Source: Chloroflexota bacterium (GTDB lineage: Bacteria; Chloroflexota; Anaerolineae; 4572-78; J111). From it: a stretch of DNA of 5,709 nucleotides. The stretch is from NCBI GenBank assembly GCA_003694775.1, contig RFJV01000061.1, positions 1 through 5,709 of the forward strand, in the 5' to 3' direction. The notes beneath the pieces are model-generated. The model saw nothing but the letters and a program-made list of their open reading frames with translations, ran no database searches and was not told where the DNA came from. Positions 1 through 5,709 of this stretch are shown piece by piece. How positions within the stretch are numbered: the stretch's first letter is position 1; every line of letters starts with the position of its first letter. The translations under genes were made by a program, and so were the position numbers.

Positions 1-122
1 GTCCAAAATTTCTGGACAGCCCCGGTGGGCGGGTGAATCCCCCTCGCGGAGCAGGGCGAATTCCCTCCCTGGCTTGTCCTGAATTTTAGGAATTCTGGAG
101 AACCCCCTTAAATCCCAAATGT
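1..122. other. Intergenic region upstream of the first binding-protein gene, with inverted repeats
   Basis: I see no credible coding sequence here. Two short imperfect palindromes share the form TCC-N9-GGA with an AAATTT/AATTTT core, at 2-16 (TCCAAAATTTCTGGA) and 77-91 (TCCTGAATTTTAGGA). A separate inverted repeat pairs GAATTCC (58-64) with GGAATTC (89-95), so the second palindrome is nested in a larger potential stem. The repeats could be operators, part of a terminator for a gene upstream of the window, or remnants of a dispersed intergenic repeat. No T-run follows them, so a classical intrinsic terminator is unlikely. Confidence 0.45.
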
Positions 123-151
123 TTGACTTTTATTTCTTTTACTCGTAAAAT
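123..151 (+). promoter_or_regulatory. Sigma-70-type promoter for the first binding-protein gene
   Basis: A -35 box TTGACT (123-128) and a -10 box TAAAAT (146-151) each match the consensus at five of six positions and are separated by exactly 17 bp. They lie in a distinctly AT-rich stretch just ahead of the gene. Transcription would start near 157-160. That leaves a leader of about 30 nt to the ATG at 190 or about 60 nt to the TTG at 220. Box quality, spacing and position agree; the assignment is by inspection only. Confidence 0.65.
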
Positions 152-189
152 ATACTTCGCTTTTACTTTGCAATTTGGTTAACTTTTTT

Positions 190-2025
190 ATGGTTTATCG
201 CCGGGAAAGAGAAAAAGATTTGACACGACGAAGGATTTACCTGACGCTTACAATAGTGCTTCTGCTGGGCAGTGTGCTGGCTTGCGGCCTGGGCCTGCCC
301 GGATTTGGCGGTCCGCCTACTCCGACCCCCCTGGTTAACCTGGACAACGTTCTGGAGCCTGAGCCGGAACAGCCTTCGCCGGGGGAAGAAGCAGAAGCCA
401 CAGCGACACCCAAACCCGTAGAAGAGACAGCCACCGCCACCCCGGAGACAGAAGCGAACGCGGAGGGACAGTCCGGACGGCTGGCGGAAGAGCAGGTCTT
501 TATTCTACCCGGCGCAGAACCACCCACAATGGACCCCCACCTCAGCGGCGACGCCACCTCGGCGGAGTATGTGGTGGAGATTTACAGCGGTCTGATGGCC
601 TACGACCGCGACCTCAACCTTATCCCCGACATTGCCGAAAGCTACGAAATTTCGGATGATGGCCTGGTTTATACCTTCAAGCTCAGGCCGGAGGCTGTAT
701 TCCAGAACGGCAAGCCTATCCGGGCCGAAGATTTCAAATGGTCATTTGAACGGGCCTGCGACCCGGCAACCGGCTCCCCCACCGCCGATACTTACCTGGG
801 CGACATTGTCGGCTGTCGGGATAAACTGCAGGGCAAGGCAGACGAGGTGGCCGGTGTGCAGGTAGTCGACGACCTGACCCTGCAGTTGACCATCGACGAG
901 CCGAAGGGCTTTTTCCTGGCAAAACTGACCTACCCCACCGCCTACGTGCTGGACCGGGAAAATGTTGAGAGCGACCCGGAATGGTTCAAGCAACCCAACA
1001 GCAGTGGGCCGTTTATTCTGGACACCTATGCTCCGGAAGAAGGGGCCATTGTCCTGGTCCGGAACGACAACTACTACCGCGAGCCTAAACCTACCCTGGA
1101 ACGGGTGATTTACGTGGTCAACGCGCCCATTCCGCCGATTACCGGCTACACCGAGGGGCTGGAGCGGCTGGGCGCGGCAGACCGGACCTACGATGCCATC
1201 CCCGTTGGAATGGCAAACTTCAGCATGGTCACCGACCCGAACAACCCCCTGAGCAAGGAGTTTGTATCGGCCAATACGTTGAGCGTTTTTTACATCGGTT
1301 TCAACGTGGCCAAGCCGCCGTTTGATGACCCCAAAGTCCGGCAGGCTTTCAATCTGGCCCTGGACAAACGCCGCATGGTCAGGCTGGTTTTCCAGGGGGC
1401 CGTGCCGGTGGCAAACGGCATTGTTCCGCCGAATATGCCCGGCTACCAGAATCCAGACCTGAGCGATTTTGAATATGACCCGGAGCGTGCTCTGGAGCTG
1501 ATTGCCGAGTCCAGCTACGGCGATGTGAGTGAACTGCCGGACATTACCCTGACCGTTAGCGGTTCGGGGGGCGAAGTTGGCCCAATTGTGGAAAGTGTTC
1601 TAAAATCCTTTGAGGAAAATCTGGGGCTGACTATCAATGTGGAGCAGGTTCCCTGGCCTGATTTTCTGGCTGACCTGAACCGGCCCGACATGCCCTACCA
1701 GATGTACCAGCTTGGCTGGATTGCCGACTACCCGGACCCGCAGAACTTCCTGGAGGTCCTGTTCCACTCCCGCAGTTCCCAGAATCACGGCAACTACCGC
1801 AACCCGCAGGTGGATGCCCTGCTGGACCAGGCGCGCGGGACGCAGGACCCGGAAGAACGTCTGGCCCTGTACCGGCAGGCAGAGCAGTTAATTCTGGAAG
1901 ACGCGGCCTGGATTCCTCTTTATTTTGATGTAGAAAACTGGCTGGTGAAGCCCTACGTCAAGGGGTTCAGCATCCCGCCCATCAAGATACCTAAATTTCA
2001 ATATGTTTCAATTCTGGAACATTAG
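190..2025 (+). CDS. ABC transporter solute-binding lipoprotein, family 5 (peptide/nickel type), OppA/DppA-like
   Basis: This is an extracellular, membrane-tethered ligand-binding protein that delivers substrate (peptides or another family 5 ligand) to an Opp/Dpp-type importer. Residues counted from the ATG at 190 (611 aa): basic n-region, hydrophobic segment and lipobox VLAC with Cys32. A Pro/Thr/Glu/Ala-rich tether follows (about 33-99), then the SBP_bac_5 fold starting at EPPTMDP (about 110). Family landmarks are SDDGLVYTFKLR, FNVAKPPFDDPKVRQAF (about 371-390) and GWIADYPDPQNF near 510. The length is normal for the family. The start is uncertain. The ATG at 190 has no Shine-Dalgarno. The in-frame TTG at 220 has GAG eight bases upstream and would put the lipobox Cys at residue 22, as in the second binding protein of this window, so it may be the true start. 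A TTG at 175 is less likely. A promoter lies at 123-151. The stop is TAG, followed by a 138-bp gap before the ATPase genes. The ligand is unknown. Confidence 0.93.
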   Translation: MVYRREREKDLTRRRIYLTLTIVLLLGSVLACGLGLPGFGGPPTPTPLVNLDNVLEPEPEQPSPGEEAEATATPKPVEETATATPETEANAEGQSGRLAEEQVFILPGAEPPTMDPHLSGDATSAEYVVEIYSGLMAYDRDLNLIPDIAESYEISDDGLVYTFKLRPEAVFQNGKPIRAEDFKWSFERACDPATGSPTADTYLGDIVGCRDKLQGKADEVAGVQVVDDLTLQLTIDEPKGFFLAKLTYPTAYVLDRENVESDPEWFKQPNSSGPFILDTYAPEEGAIVLVRNDNYYREPKPTLERVIYVVNAPIPPITGYTEGLERLGAADRTYDAIPVGMANFSMVTDPNNPLSKEFVSANTLSVFYIGFNVAKPPFDDPKVRQAFNLALDKRRMVRLVFQGAVPVANGIVPPNMPGYQNPDLSDFEYDPERALELIAESSYGDVSELPDITLTVSGSGGEVGPIVESVLKSFEENLGLTINVEQVPWPDFLADLNRPDMPYQMYQLGWIADYPDPQNFLEVLFHSRSSQNHGNYRNPQVDALLDQARGTQDPEERLALYRQAEQLILEDAAWIPLYFDVENWLVKPYVKGFSIPPIKIPKFQYVSILEH

Positions 2026-2071
2026 AGCAAAAGCATAGAGGCTTGAGGCGCGGAAAGTCAACCGACACAAA

Positions 2072-2110
2072 CAGGCAGGCCCCGGTGGGTTTGGGGTGTG
2101 ACTCTGCCTG
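2072..2110 (+). other. Imperfect hairpin in the gap between the binding-protein gene and oppD
   Basis: CAGGCAG (2072-2078) pairs with CTGCCTG (2104-2110), and inside it CCCC (2080-2083) can pair with GGGG (2093-2096), giving a two-part stem. No T-run follows, so it is not a standard intrinsic terminator. In an operon, a structure after the binding-protein gene could partly terminate transcription or protect the 3' end, keeping the binding protein in excess over the ATPases. That role is inference. A weak promoter-like TAAAAT at 2113-2118 follows (TTGGGG 16 bp upstream), which I do not consider convincing. Confidence 0.4.
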
Positions 2111-2152
2111 GGTAAAATCTGATACCACTTCCAATTTCAGCAAAACACCCTT

Positions 2153-2157
2153 AGGAG
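2153..2157 (+). promoter_or_regulatory. Ribosome binding site of oppD
   Basis: AGGAG ends six bases before the ATG at 2164. It fixes that start and shows that this organism uses ordinary Shine-Dalgarno initiation. Confidence 0.75.
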
Positions 2158-2163
2158 AAACGA

Positions 2164-3201
2164 ATGGCAACCTTGCTGGAAGTTAAAGACTTACGAACCC
2201 AATTTTATACCCAGGATGGTGTGGTGCATGCTGTCAATGGTATCAGCTACACCTTGAACGAGGGGGAAACGCTGGGCATCGTAGGCGAGAGCGGCTGTGG
2301 CAAAAGTGTGGGGGTGATGTCCCTGATTCGGCTGATTCCCTCGCCGCCCGGCAAAATTGTAGGGGGACAGGTGCTGTTTGAAGGACGGGACCTGTTGAAA
2401 GTGAGTGATGAGGAAATCCGGTCGATTCGCGGACACAAAATCTCGATGATTTTCCAGGACCCGATGACCTCCCTGAACCCCGTGCTGACCATCGGACGGC
2501 AGATTAGCGAGGCTCTGGAACTGCACCTGGGCATGGACAAAAAACAGGCCCGGAACCGGGCTATCGAACTGCTGGAAATGGTGGGTATCCCTTCGGCGGC
2601 AGACCGGATTGATGATTACCCCCACCAGTTCTCCGGCGGGATGCGCCAGCGGGTGATGATTGCGATGGGCCTGTCGTGCAACCCCCAACTGCTCATCGCC
2701 GACGAGCCAACCACCGCCCTCGACGTAACCATCCAGGCCCAGATTGTCGACCTGGTGAAGCGCCTCCGTGATGAAATCGGGATGGCCGTCATCTGGATTA
2801 CCCACGACCTGGGGGTGGTGGCCGGCCTGGCCGACCGGGTCATTGTGATGTACGCCGGCTACATTGTGGAAGAAGCACCGGTGATTGAACTGTACGAGGC
2901 GCCGCGGCATCCGTACACCAAGGGCCTGCTGGAATCGCTCCCCCGGCTGGACGAGGAGCGCCCGGAGAAGCTGAAGTCTATCGAGGGCTTACCCCCCGAC
3001 TTGATTGATTTCCCGCAGGGCTGTCCATTTTATGCCCGCTGTAACTACCGCATTGACAAATGCCTGTCGGCAATGCCGCCGCTGGAAACCGTGGGGGTGG
3101 GGCACCGGGTGGCCTGCTACGTGGATGTCACCACGGCTCAGCCCACTACCGAGAAGCCCTACGCGGAACTGGAGCAAATCTTCTTAGAGGGGCAAGAATA
3201 A
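2164..3201 (+). CDS. oppD: Peptide/nickel-type ABC importer ATP-binding protein, OppD/DppD-like
   Basis: One of two cytoplasmic ATPase subunits that power uptake through an Opp/Dpp-type importer. The protein is 345 aa, the usual length. All ABC motifs are intact: Walker A GESGCGKS (41-48), Q-loop Gln98 in MIFQDP, signature SGGMRQR (157-163), Walker B LLIADEP with Asp180 and catalytic Glu181, D-loop ALD (185-187) and H-loop His214. The C-terminal oligopeptide/dipeptide transporter extension begins at RHPYTKGLL (248-256). It carries Cys287, Cys293, Cys300 and Cys318 in the GC-x5-C-x6-C...C pattern, which in some family members binds a [4Fe-4S] cluster. The SGGM signature and placement before an SGGQ partner fit the D subunit. 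The start is set by AGGAG at 2153-2157. The TAA stop overlaps the ATG of the next gene by one base. Opp versus Dpp versus nickel specificity cannot be told from the ATPase, so the symbol marks the subunit type only. Confidence 0.95.
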   Translation: MATLLEVKDLRTQFYTQDGVVHAVNGISYTLNEGETLGIVGESGCGKSVGVMSLIRLIPSPPGKIVGGQVLFEGRDLLKVSDEEIRSIRGHKISMIFQDPMTSLNPVLTIGRQISEALELHLGMDKKQARNRAIELLEMVGIPSAADRIDDYPHQFSGGMRQRVMIAMGLSCNPQLLIADEPTTALDVTIQAQIVDLVKRLRDEIGMAVIWITHDLGVVAGLADRVIVMYAGYIVEEAPVIELYEAPRHPYTKGLLESLPRLDEERPEKLKSIEGLPPDLIDFPQGCPFYARCNYRIDKCLSAMPPLETVGVGHRVACYVDVTTAQPTTEKPYAELEQIFLEGQE

Positions 3202-3203
3202 TG
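3187..3203 (+). promoter_or_regulatory. Overlapping stop/start with ribosome binding site, oppD-oppF junction
   Basis: GAGGGG (3187-3192) lies eight bases before the ATG at 3201. The oppD stop TAA (3199-3201) and the oppF start share one base in TAATG. This arrangement implies translational coupling, which suits two subunits needed in equal amounts. It also decides the oppF start against upstream in-frame starts that lie inside oppD. Confidence 0.8.
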
Positions 3204-4220
3204 ACGACGAACGGCCAGCAAGAGATTCTGCTTAATGTCTCCGGACTGAAAATGTATTTCCCCATCACGCAGGGCATTATTTTCCAGCGCCACGTGGGGG
3301 ATATCAAGGCGGTGGATGGTCTGAATTTCTTCATCCGCAAGGGGGAAACCCTGGGGCTGGTGGGAGAAAGCGGGTGCGGCAAAAGCACCACCGGACGGGC
3401 CATCCTCCAGCTTTACCGCCCTACCGCCGGCACGGTGGAGTTCAAGGGCGTAGAGCTGACCTCCCTCAAGGGTGAAAGTTTGCGCCGAATGCGGCGGCAT
3501 ATGCAGATGATTTTCCAGGACCCCTATGCCTCGCTCAACCCCCGGATGACGGTCGGCAGTATTGTGGGCGAGCCGCTGGAAGTCCACAACATTGCCACCG
3601 GCAAAGAAAAGCGGGAGCGAGTGCGGGAACTTCTGCACATCGTGGGGCTGAATCCGTATTTCATCAACCGCTATCCGCACGAGTTTTCCGGCGGACAGCG
3701 CCAGCGTATTGGCGTTGCCCGTGCGCTGGCGGTTCAGCCGGATTTCATTGTCTGTGATGAGCCGATTTCCGCCCTGGACGTGTCTATCCAGGCTCAGGTC
3801 ATCAACCTGCTGGAAGACCTGCAGGAAAGGTTCGGCCTGACCTACCTGTTTATTGCCCACGACCTGGCCGTGGTGCGGCACATCAGCGACCGCATCGCCG
3901 TGATGTACCTGGGCAAGATTGTGGAGCTGACCGACCGGAAAACGCTGTACGAGCAACCTTTACACCCGTATACCCAGGCCCTTCTGTCCGCGGTACCCAT
4001 CCCCGACCCCCGGAAGGAACTGGAGCGGGAAAAGCACCGGGTTATCCTGGAGGGTGACGTGCCCAGCCCGGCTCATCCGCCGAAAGGGTGCAACTTCTGC
4101 ACCCGTTGCCCGGCCAAAGAACGGGCCTTAAAAGAAACCGGCATCAACTGCGACGAGGTCGAACCGGAGTTCAAAGAAATTGCCCCCGACCACTGGGTGG
4201 CTTGCCATCTTTATAATTAG
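3201..4220 (+). CDS. oppF: Peptide/nickel-type ABC importer ATP-binding protein, OppF/DppF-like
   Basis: Second cytoplasmic ATPase subunit, partner of the OppD-like protein upstream; the two would form a heterodimer under the permease pair. The protein is 339 aa from the ATG at 3201, a normal length. Motifs: Walker A GESGCGKS (55-62), Q-loop Gln106 in MIFQDP, signature SGGQRQR (163-169), Walker B FIVCDEP with Asp186 and Glu187, D-loop ALD (191-193) and H-loop His220. The SGGQ signature and the N-terminal stretch with a KMYFP motif and an insert before KAVDGL are typical of OppF. The C-terminal extension starts at LHPYTQALL (254-262). It has cysteines at 297, 300, 303, 317 and 335. The Cys303-Cys317 interval has 13 intervening residues, against six in the matching interval of the OppD partner here, which points to about seven inserted residues. 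The TAG stop is followed by a 302-bp non-coding region. Substrate specificity cannot be inferred. Confidence 0.95.
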   Translation: MTTNGQQEILLNVSGLKMYFPITQGIIFQRHVGDIKAVDGLNFFIRKGETLGLVGESGCGKSTTGRAILQLYRPTAGTVEFKGVELTSLKGESLRRMRRHMQMIFQDPYASLNPRMTVGSIVGEPLEVHNIATGKEKRERVRELLHIVGLNPYFINRYPHEFSGGQRQRIGVARALAVQPDFIVCDEPISALDVSIQAQVINLLEDLQERFGLTYLFIAHDLAVVRHISDRIAVMYLGKIVELTDRKTLYEQPLHPYTQALLSAVPIPDPRKELEREKHRVILEGDVPSPAHPPKGCNFCTRCPAKERALKETGINCDEVEPEFKEIAPDHWVACHLYN

Positions 4221-4242
4221 TACCTATCCGAAAATACTGTAG

Positions 4243-4286
4243 ATGACGCATCCCTATGCGTCATTTGCTGGCATAGGGATGCCAGC
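4243..4286 (+). repeat. Twin perfect hairpins with complementary loops
   Basis: The first hairpin is ATGACGCAT (4243-4251), loop CCCT, ATGCGTCAT (4256-4264): nine perfect pairs. Two bases later comes GCTGGCAT (4267-4274), loop AGGG, ATGCCAGC (4279-4286): eight perfect pairs. The loops are complementary. In addition GCATCCCTATGC (4248-4259) is the exact reverse complement of GCATAGGGATGC (4271-4282), so one alternative 12-bp hairpin with an 11-nt loop can replace both. Only TTT follows the first stem and no T-run follows the second, so a strong intrinsic terminator is doubtful. Possible roles are 3'-end structure of the oppDF transcript, a leader switch, or a dispersed REP-like repeat. Confidence 0.75.
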
Positions 4287-4374
4287 CTCCCTGGTTTACG
4301 GTCGGGTCAGCAAGATTTTACTGCATATCTGCACAGCCACAAATCTGCCAAAGATGTTTGTACTGTACCTCTGA

Positions 4375-4388
4375 TTTCAACGTTGAAA
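4375..4388. promoter_or_regulatory. 14-bp perfect palindrome, operator candidate
   Basis: TTTCAACGTTGAAA is a perfect palindrome centred on CG. Palindromes with a central CpG are typical of LacI-family operators, and sugar or peptide uptake genes are common targets of repressors of this kind. No regulator gene lies in the window and the site is 135 bp upstream of the binding-protein start, so the operator role is a hypothesis. The last three bases are shared with the Shine-Dalgarno sequence that follows. Confidence 0.4.
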
Positions 4389-4397
4389 GGAGGTGAT
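4386..4397 (+). promoter_or_regulatory. Full-length Shine-Dalgarno sequence without an obvious gene
   Basis: AAAGGAGGTGAT matches twelve bases of the complement of the usual 16S rRNA 3' end, stronger than any other ribosome site in the window, yet no normal gene follows. The ATG at 4396 lies only two bases from GGAGG and would encode just three residues before TGA (4405-4407). A CTG at 4404, ten bases from GGAGG, opens 24 codons ending at TAG (4476-4478). It may drive a leader peptide, bind ribosomes without productive initiation, or be a remnant of a lost gene. Confidence 0.45.
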
Positions 4398-4509
4398 GAT
4401 TTACTGAAAGCACACAACGAAGACGAATCGTGTACCTGCAGTTTGAAGCGGTGCCTTTTCGTCGAACAGAGTTGTTAGAGTTGGGTTGTTTCAAAAAATC
4501 ATCCTTATC

Positions 4510-4517
4510 AGGAGGAG
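4510..4517 (+). promoter_or_regulatory. Ribosome binding site of the second binding-protein gene
   Basis: AGGAGGAG lies five bases before the ATG at 4523. The same reading frame is open upstream back to 4400, so this site, together with the signal peptide that starts at the ATG, decides the start. Confidence 0.85.
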
Positions 4518-4522
4518 ATTGT

Positions 4523-5709
4523 ATGTCCAAGAAACTGATTCTTATGGTGGTTGTAATGGCCATGTTGGGTGCTATCGCCGTAGCGTGCGGTGCCCAGCCT
4601 GCGCCGGAAAAGGTTGTGGAAACGGTTGTCGTCACCAAGGAAGTGCAGGGCGAAACCGTCACCGTGGTAGAAACGGTAGAAGTGGTCAAGACGGTTGAGG
4701 TGGAAAAGGAAGTGGTCAAGGAAGTGGCCCCCGAAGACCCGGATGCCGGCCGTGTACGGCTGGATACGGTTATCGGCACCGAGCCGCCCAGCCTGGACCC
4801 CTCCCTGGCAACCGATACCACCTCCATCTTCTTCATCCGCCAGATGTTTGTGGGGTTAGCCAGCTTTGACGAAAACGCCAACGTTATTCCCTCGCTGGCT
4901 AAAGACTGGACCGTGTCCGATGACGGTCTGGAGTGGACCTTCAACCTGCGCGACGACATCCACTGGGTGCATCGCGACCCCAACACTGGCGAATTTGAAG
5001 ACCTGGGGCCGGTGACCGCTCAGGACGTGGAATACGGCGTCAAGCGCACCCTGGACCCCAACACCGCCTCTGACTACGCCTACGTGCTCTACATCATCAA
5101 GGGCGCGGAAGAATTCAACACCGCCGACCCCAACGCCGAGAACTTTGCCGAACTGCGCGACGCAGTGGGCGTAGAAGCGCTGGACGATGTAACCGTCAAG
5201 TTCACTCTGAAGGAACCGGCGGCTTACTTCCCCTCCATCGCCGCGATGTGGGTGACCTTCCCCCTGCCGCAGGAAACCATCGAAACCTACGGCGACAACT
5301 GGACCGAAGCCGGCCTGATTGTGACCAACGGCCCCTACACCCTGCGTGAATGGTCCCATGGCTCGGAAATCTGGATTGAAAAGAACCCCCTGTGGGTAGA
5401 TGCCGACAAGGTTCAGATTGAACTGGTCGGTGGTCCCATCATCCAGGAAGCTTCCACCGCCATGGCCATGTACGAAAACAACGAAATCGACATGATGGCC
5501 GACCCCGGCTGGGGCCCGCCCCTGCCCGATATGGACCGCATCAAGGCCGACCCTGAGCTGAGCCAGCAGTTGTTCATTGCCCCGCGGCTCTGCACCTACT
5601 ACTACGGCTTTGTCAACACCAAACCGCCGTTCGACGACCCGCGTGTCCGCAAGGCCTTTGCTATGGCCATCGACCGCCAGAGCCTGATTGACAACGTCAC
5701 CAAGGGCGA
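4523..5709 (+). CDS. ABC transporter solute-binding lipoprotein, family 5 (peptide/nickel type), 3'-truncated by window end
   Basis: Second extracellular ligand-binding lipoprotein; 395 codons plus two bases are present and the frame is open at the window edge, so roughly two thirds of a normal family 5 protein is visible. The signal peptide has Lys3-Lys4, a hydrophobic core and lipobox AVAC with Cys22 as the lipidation site. A Val/Glu/Thr/Lys repeat tether covers about 30-68. The SBP_bac_5 fold starts at EPPSLDP (87-93), continues with SDDGLEWTFNLRDDIHW, and reaches the family hallmark NTKPPFDDPRVRKAF (365-379). The protein is recognisably related to the first binding protein in the window but clearly divergent in sequence and tether. 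The ATG is supported by AGGAGGAG five bases upstream. It sits 302 bp after oppF, so it may serve the same ATPases with different ligand preference, or head a further operon with its own permeases. The ligand is unknown. Confidence 0.93.
   Translation, partial: MSKKLILMVVVMAMLGAIAVACGAQPAPEKVVETVVVTKEVQGETVTVVETVEVVKTVEVEKEVVKEVAPEDPDAGRVRLDTVIGTEPPSLDPSLATDTTSIFFIRQMFVGLASFDENANVIPSLAKDWTVSDDGLEWTFNLRDDIHWVHRDPNTGEFEDLGPVTAQDVEYGVKRTLDPNTASDYAYVLYIIKGAEEFNTADPNAENFAELRDAVGVEALDDVTVKFTLKEPAAYFPSIAAMWVTFPLPQETIETYGDNWTEAGLIVTNGPYTLREWSHGSEIWIEKNPLWVDADKVQIELVGGPIIQEASTAMAMYENNEIDMMADPGWGPPLPDMDRIKADPELSQQLFIAPRLCTYYYGFVNTKPPFDDPRVRKAFAMAIDRQSLIDNVTKG
4610..4726 (+). repeat. Val/Glu/Thr/Lys repeat tether in the second binding protein
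   Basis: Residues 30-68 of the encoded lipoprotein consist of degenerate short units such as VVETV, VVTKEV, VVETVEV, VKTVEV and EKEVVKEV. The segment lies between the lipidated Cys22 and the folded domain, so it acts as a tether from the membrane. Tethers of this type are frequent in Chloroflexota binding proteins and are the main taxonomic hint in this window. The DNA repeats only approximately, so selection on the protein pattern is more likely than recent slippage. Confidence 0.7.

Larger units (their letters stand above)
4221..4522. other. Non-coding leader between oppF and the second binding-protein gene
   Basis: This 302-bp stretch has no convincing gene. In order it holds a twin hairpin (4243-4286), a 14-bp palindrome (4375-4388) joined to a full Shine-Dalgarno sequence (4386-4397), and the ribosome site of the downstream gene (4510-4517). 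No strong promoter is visible. A perfect TATAAT at 4212-4217 overlaps the last oppF codons but has no recognisable -35 partner. TTGTTA (4472-4477) with AAAAAT (4494-4499) at 16 bp is weak. The length and the structures suggest that the second binding-protein gene is its own transcription unit or is controlled by its leader; this is inference. Confidence 0.5.

Noticed and set aside
19..2089. GCCCCGGTGGG occurs at 19-29 and again at 2079-2089
   Set aside because: An 11-base GC-rich match is expected by chance in a window of this size; flanking bases do not extend the match.
2191..2910. Long minus-strand frame opposite oppD (and a similar one at 3159-3956 opposite oppF)
   Set aside because: Both are antisense shadows of conserved ATPase genes; the His/Gln/Val-rich translations show no domain.
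3060..3200. In-frame upstream extension of oppF starting at the ATG at 3060
   Set aside because: It lies inside oppD in another frame, encodes a Gly/Arg-rich shadow sequence without family similarity, and the ATG at 3201 has a ribosome site and a coupled TAATG junction.
4212..4217. Perfect TATAAT as a promoter for the downstream transcript
   Set aside because: It is formed by the last oppF codons (Leu-Tyr-Asn) and no acceptable -35 box lies 15-19 bp upstream, so I do not list it as a promoter.
4243..4286. CRISPR repeat, tRNA or transposon end
   Set aside because: There is no spacer array, no tRNA-like fold, and no transposase or target duplication; only the two short hairpins are present.
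4400..4522. In-frame extension of the second binding protein upstream of 4523 (for example GTG at 4430)
   Set aside because: The frame is open, but the ATG at 4523 has AGGAGGAG at ideal spacing and begins a textbook lipoprotein signal peptide; an extension would bury that signal.
4318..4986. 222-residue minus-strand frame overlapping the leader and the second binding-protein gene
   Set aside because: It is Ser/Thr-rich low-complexity sequence made by reading the Val/Glu repeat region backwards, has no family features, and lies antisense to a strong gene.

Overview
The window reads as part of a peptide/nickel-type (Opp/Dpp family) ABC importer locus, all on the plus strand, from a fairly GC-rich bacterium that is most likely a member of the Chloroflexota (Anaerolineae-like). 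That taxonomic guess rests on style, not on a marker gene. Both solute-binding proteins are lipoproteins with an 'ACG' lipobox. One has a Pro/Thr/Glu-rich tether. The other has the Val-Glu-Thr-Lys repeat tether (VVETVVVTKEV...) that is frequent in Chloroflexota extracellular binding proteins.

Layout. Positions 1-189 are an upstream intergenic region with two similar TCC-N9-GGA palindromes, then an AT-rich stretch carrying a good sigma-70-type promoter (TTGACT, 17 bp, TAAAAT). Positions 190-2025 encode the first family 5 solute-binding lipoprotein (complete). Positions 2026-2163 are an intergenic gap with an imperfect hairpin and the ribosome site of the next gene. Positions 2164-3201 encode an OppD/DppD-type ATPase and 3201-4220 an OppF/DppF-type ATPase; the two overlap by one base (TAATG) and are surely translated together. 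Positions 4221-4522 are a non-coding leader with unusual structure: two adjacent perfect hairpins whose loops are complementary, a 14-bp perfect palindrome, and an 'orphan' full-length Shine-Dalgarno sequence. Positions 4523-5709 encode the first 395 residues of a second family 5 solute-binding lipoprotein, cut off by the window end.

How the genes fit together. In this family a membrane-anchored binding protein captures the ligand outside the cell and delivers it to a pore of two permease subunits, and the OppD/OppF pair hydrolyses ATP to drive import. Here the ATPase pair sits between two different binding proteins and no permease gene is visible. The permeases must lie outside the window (downstream of the second binding protein is the natural guess) or elsewhere in the genome. 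The ligand cannot be read from the sequence.

I see no clearly new biological system. The protein genes are conventional. The parts that deserve a second look are the non-coding leader at 4221-4522 and, to a lesser extent, the widened cysteine spacing at the OppF C-terminus.
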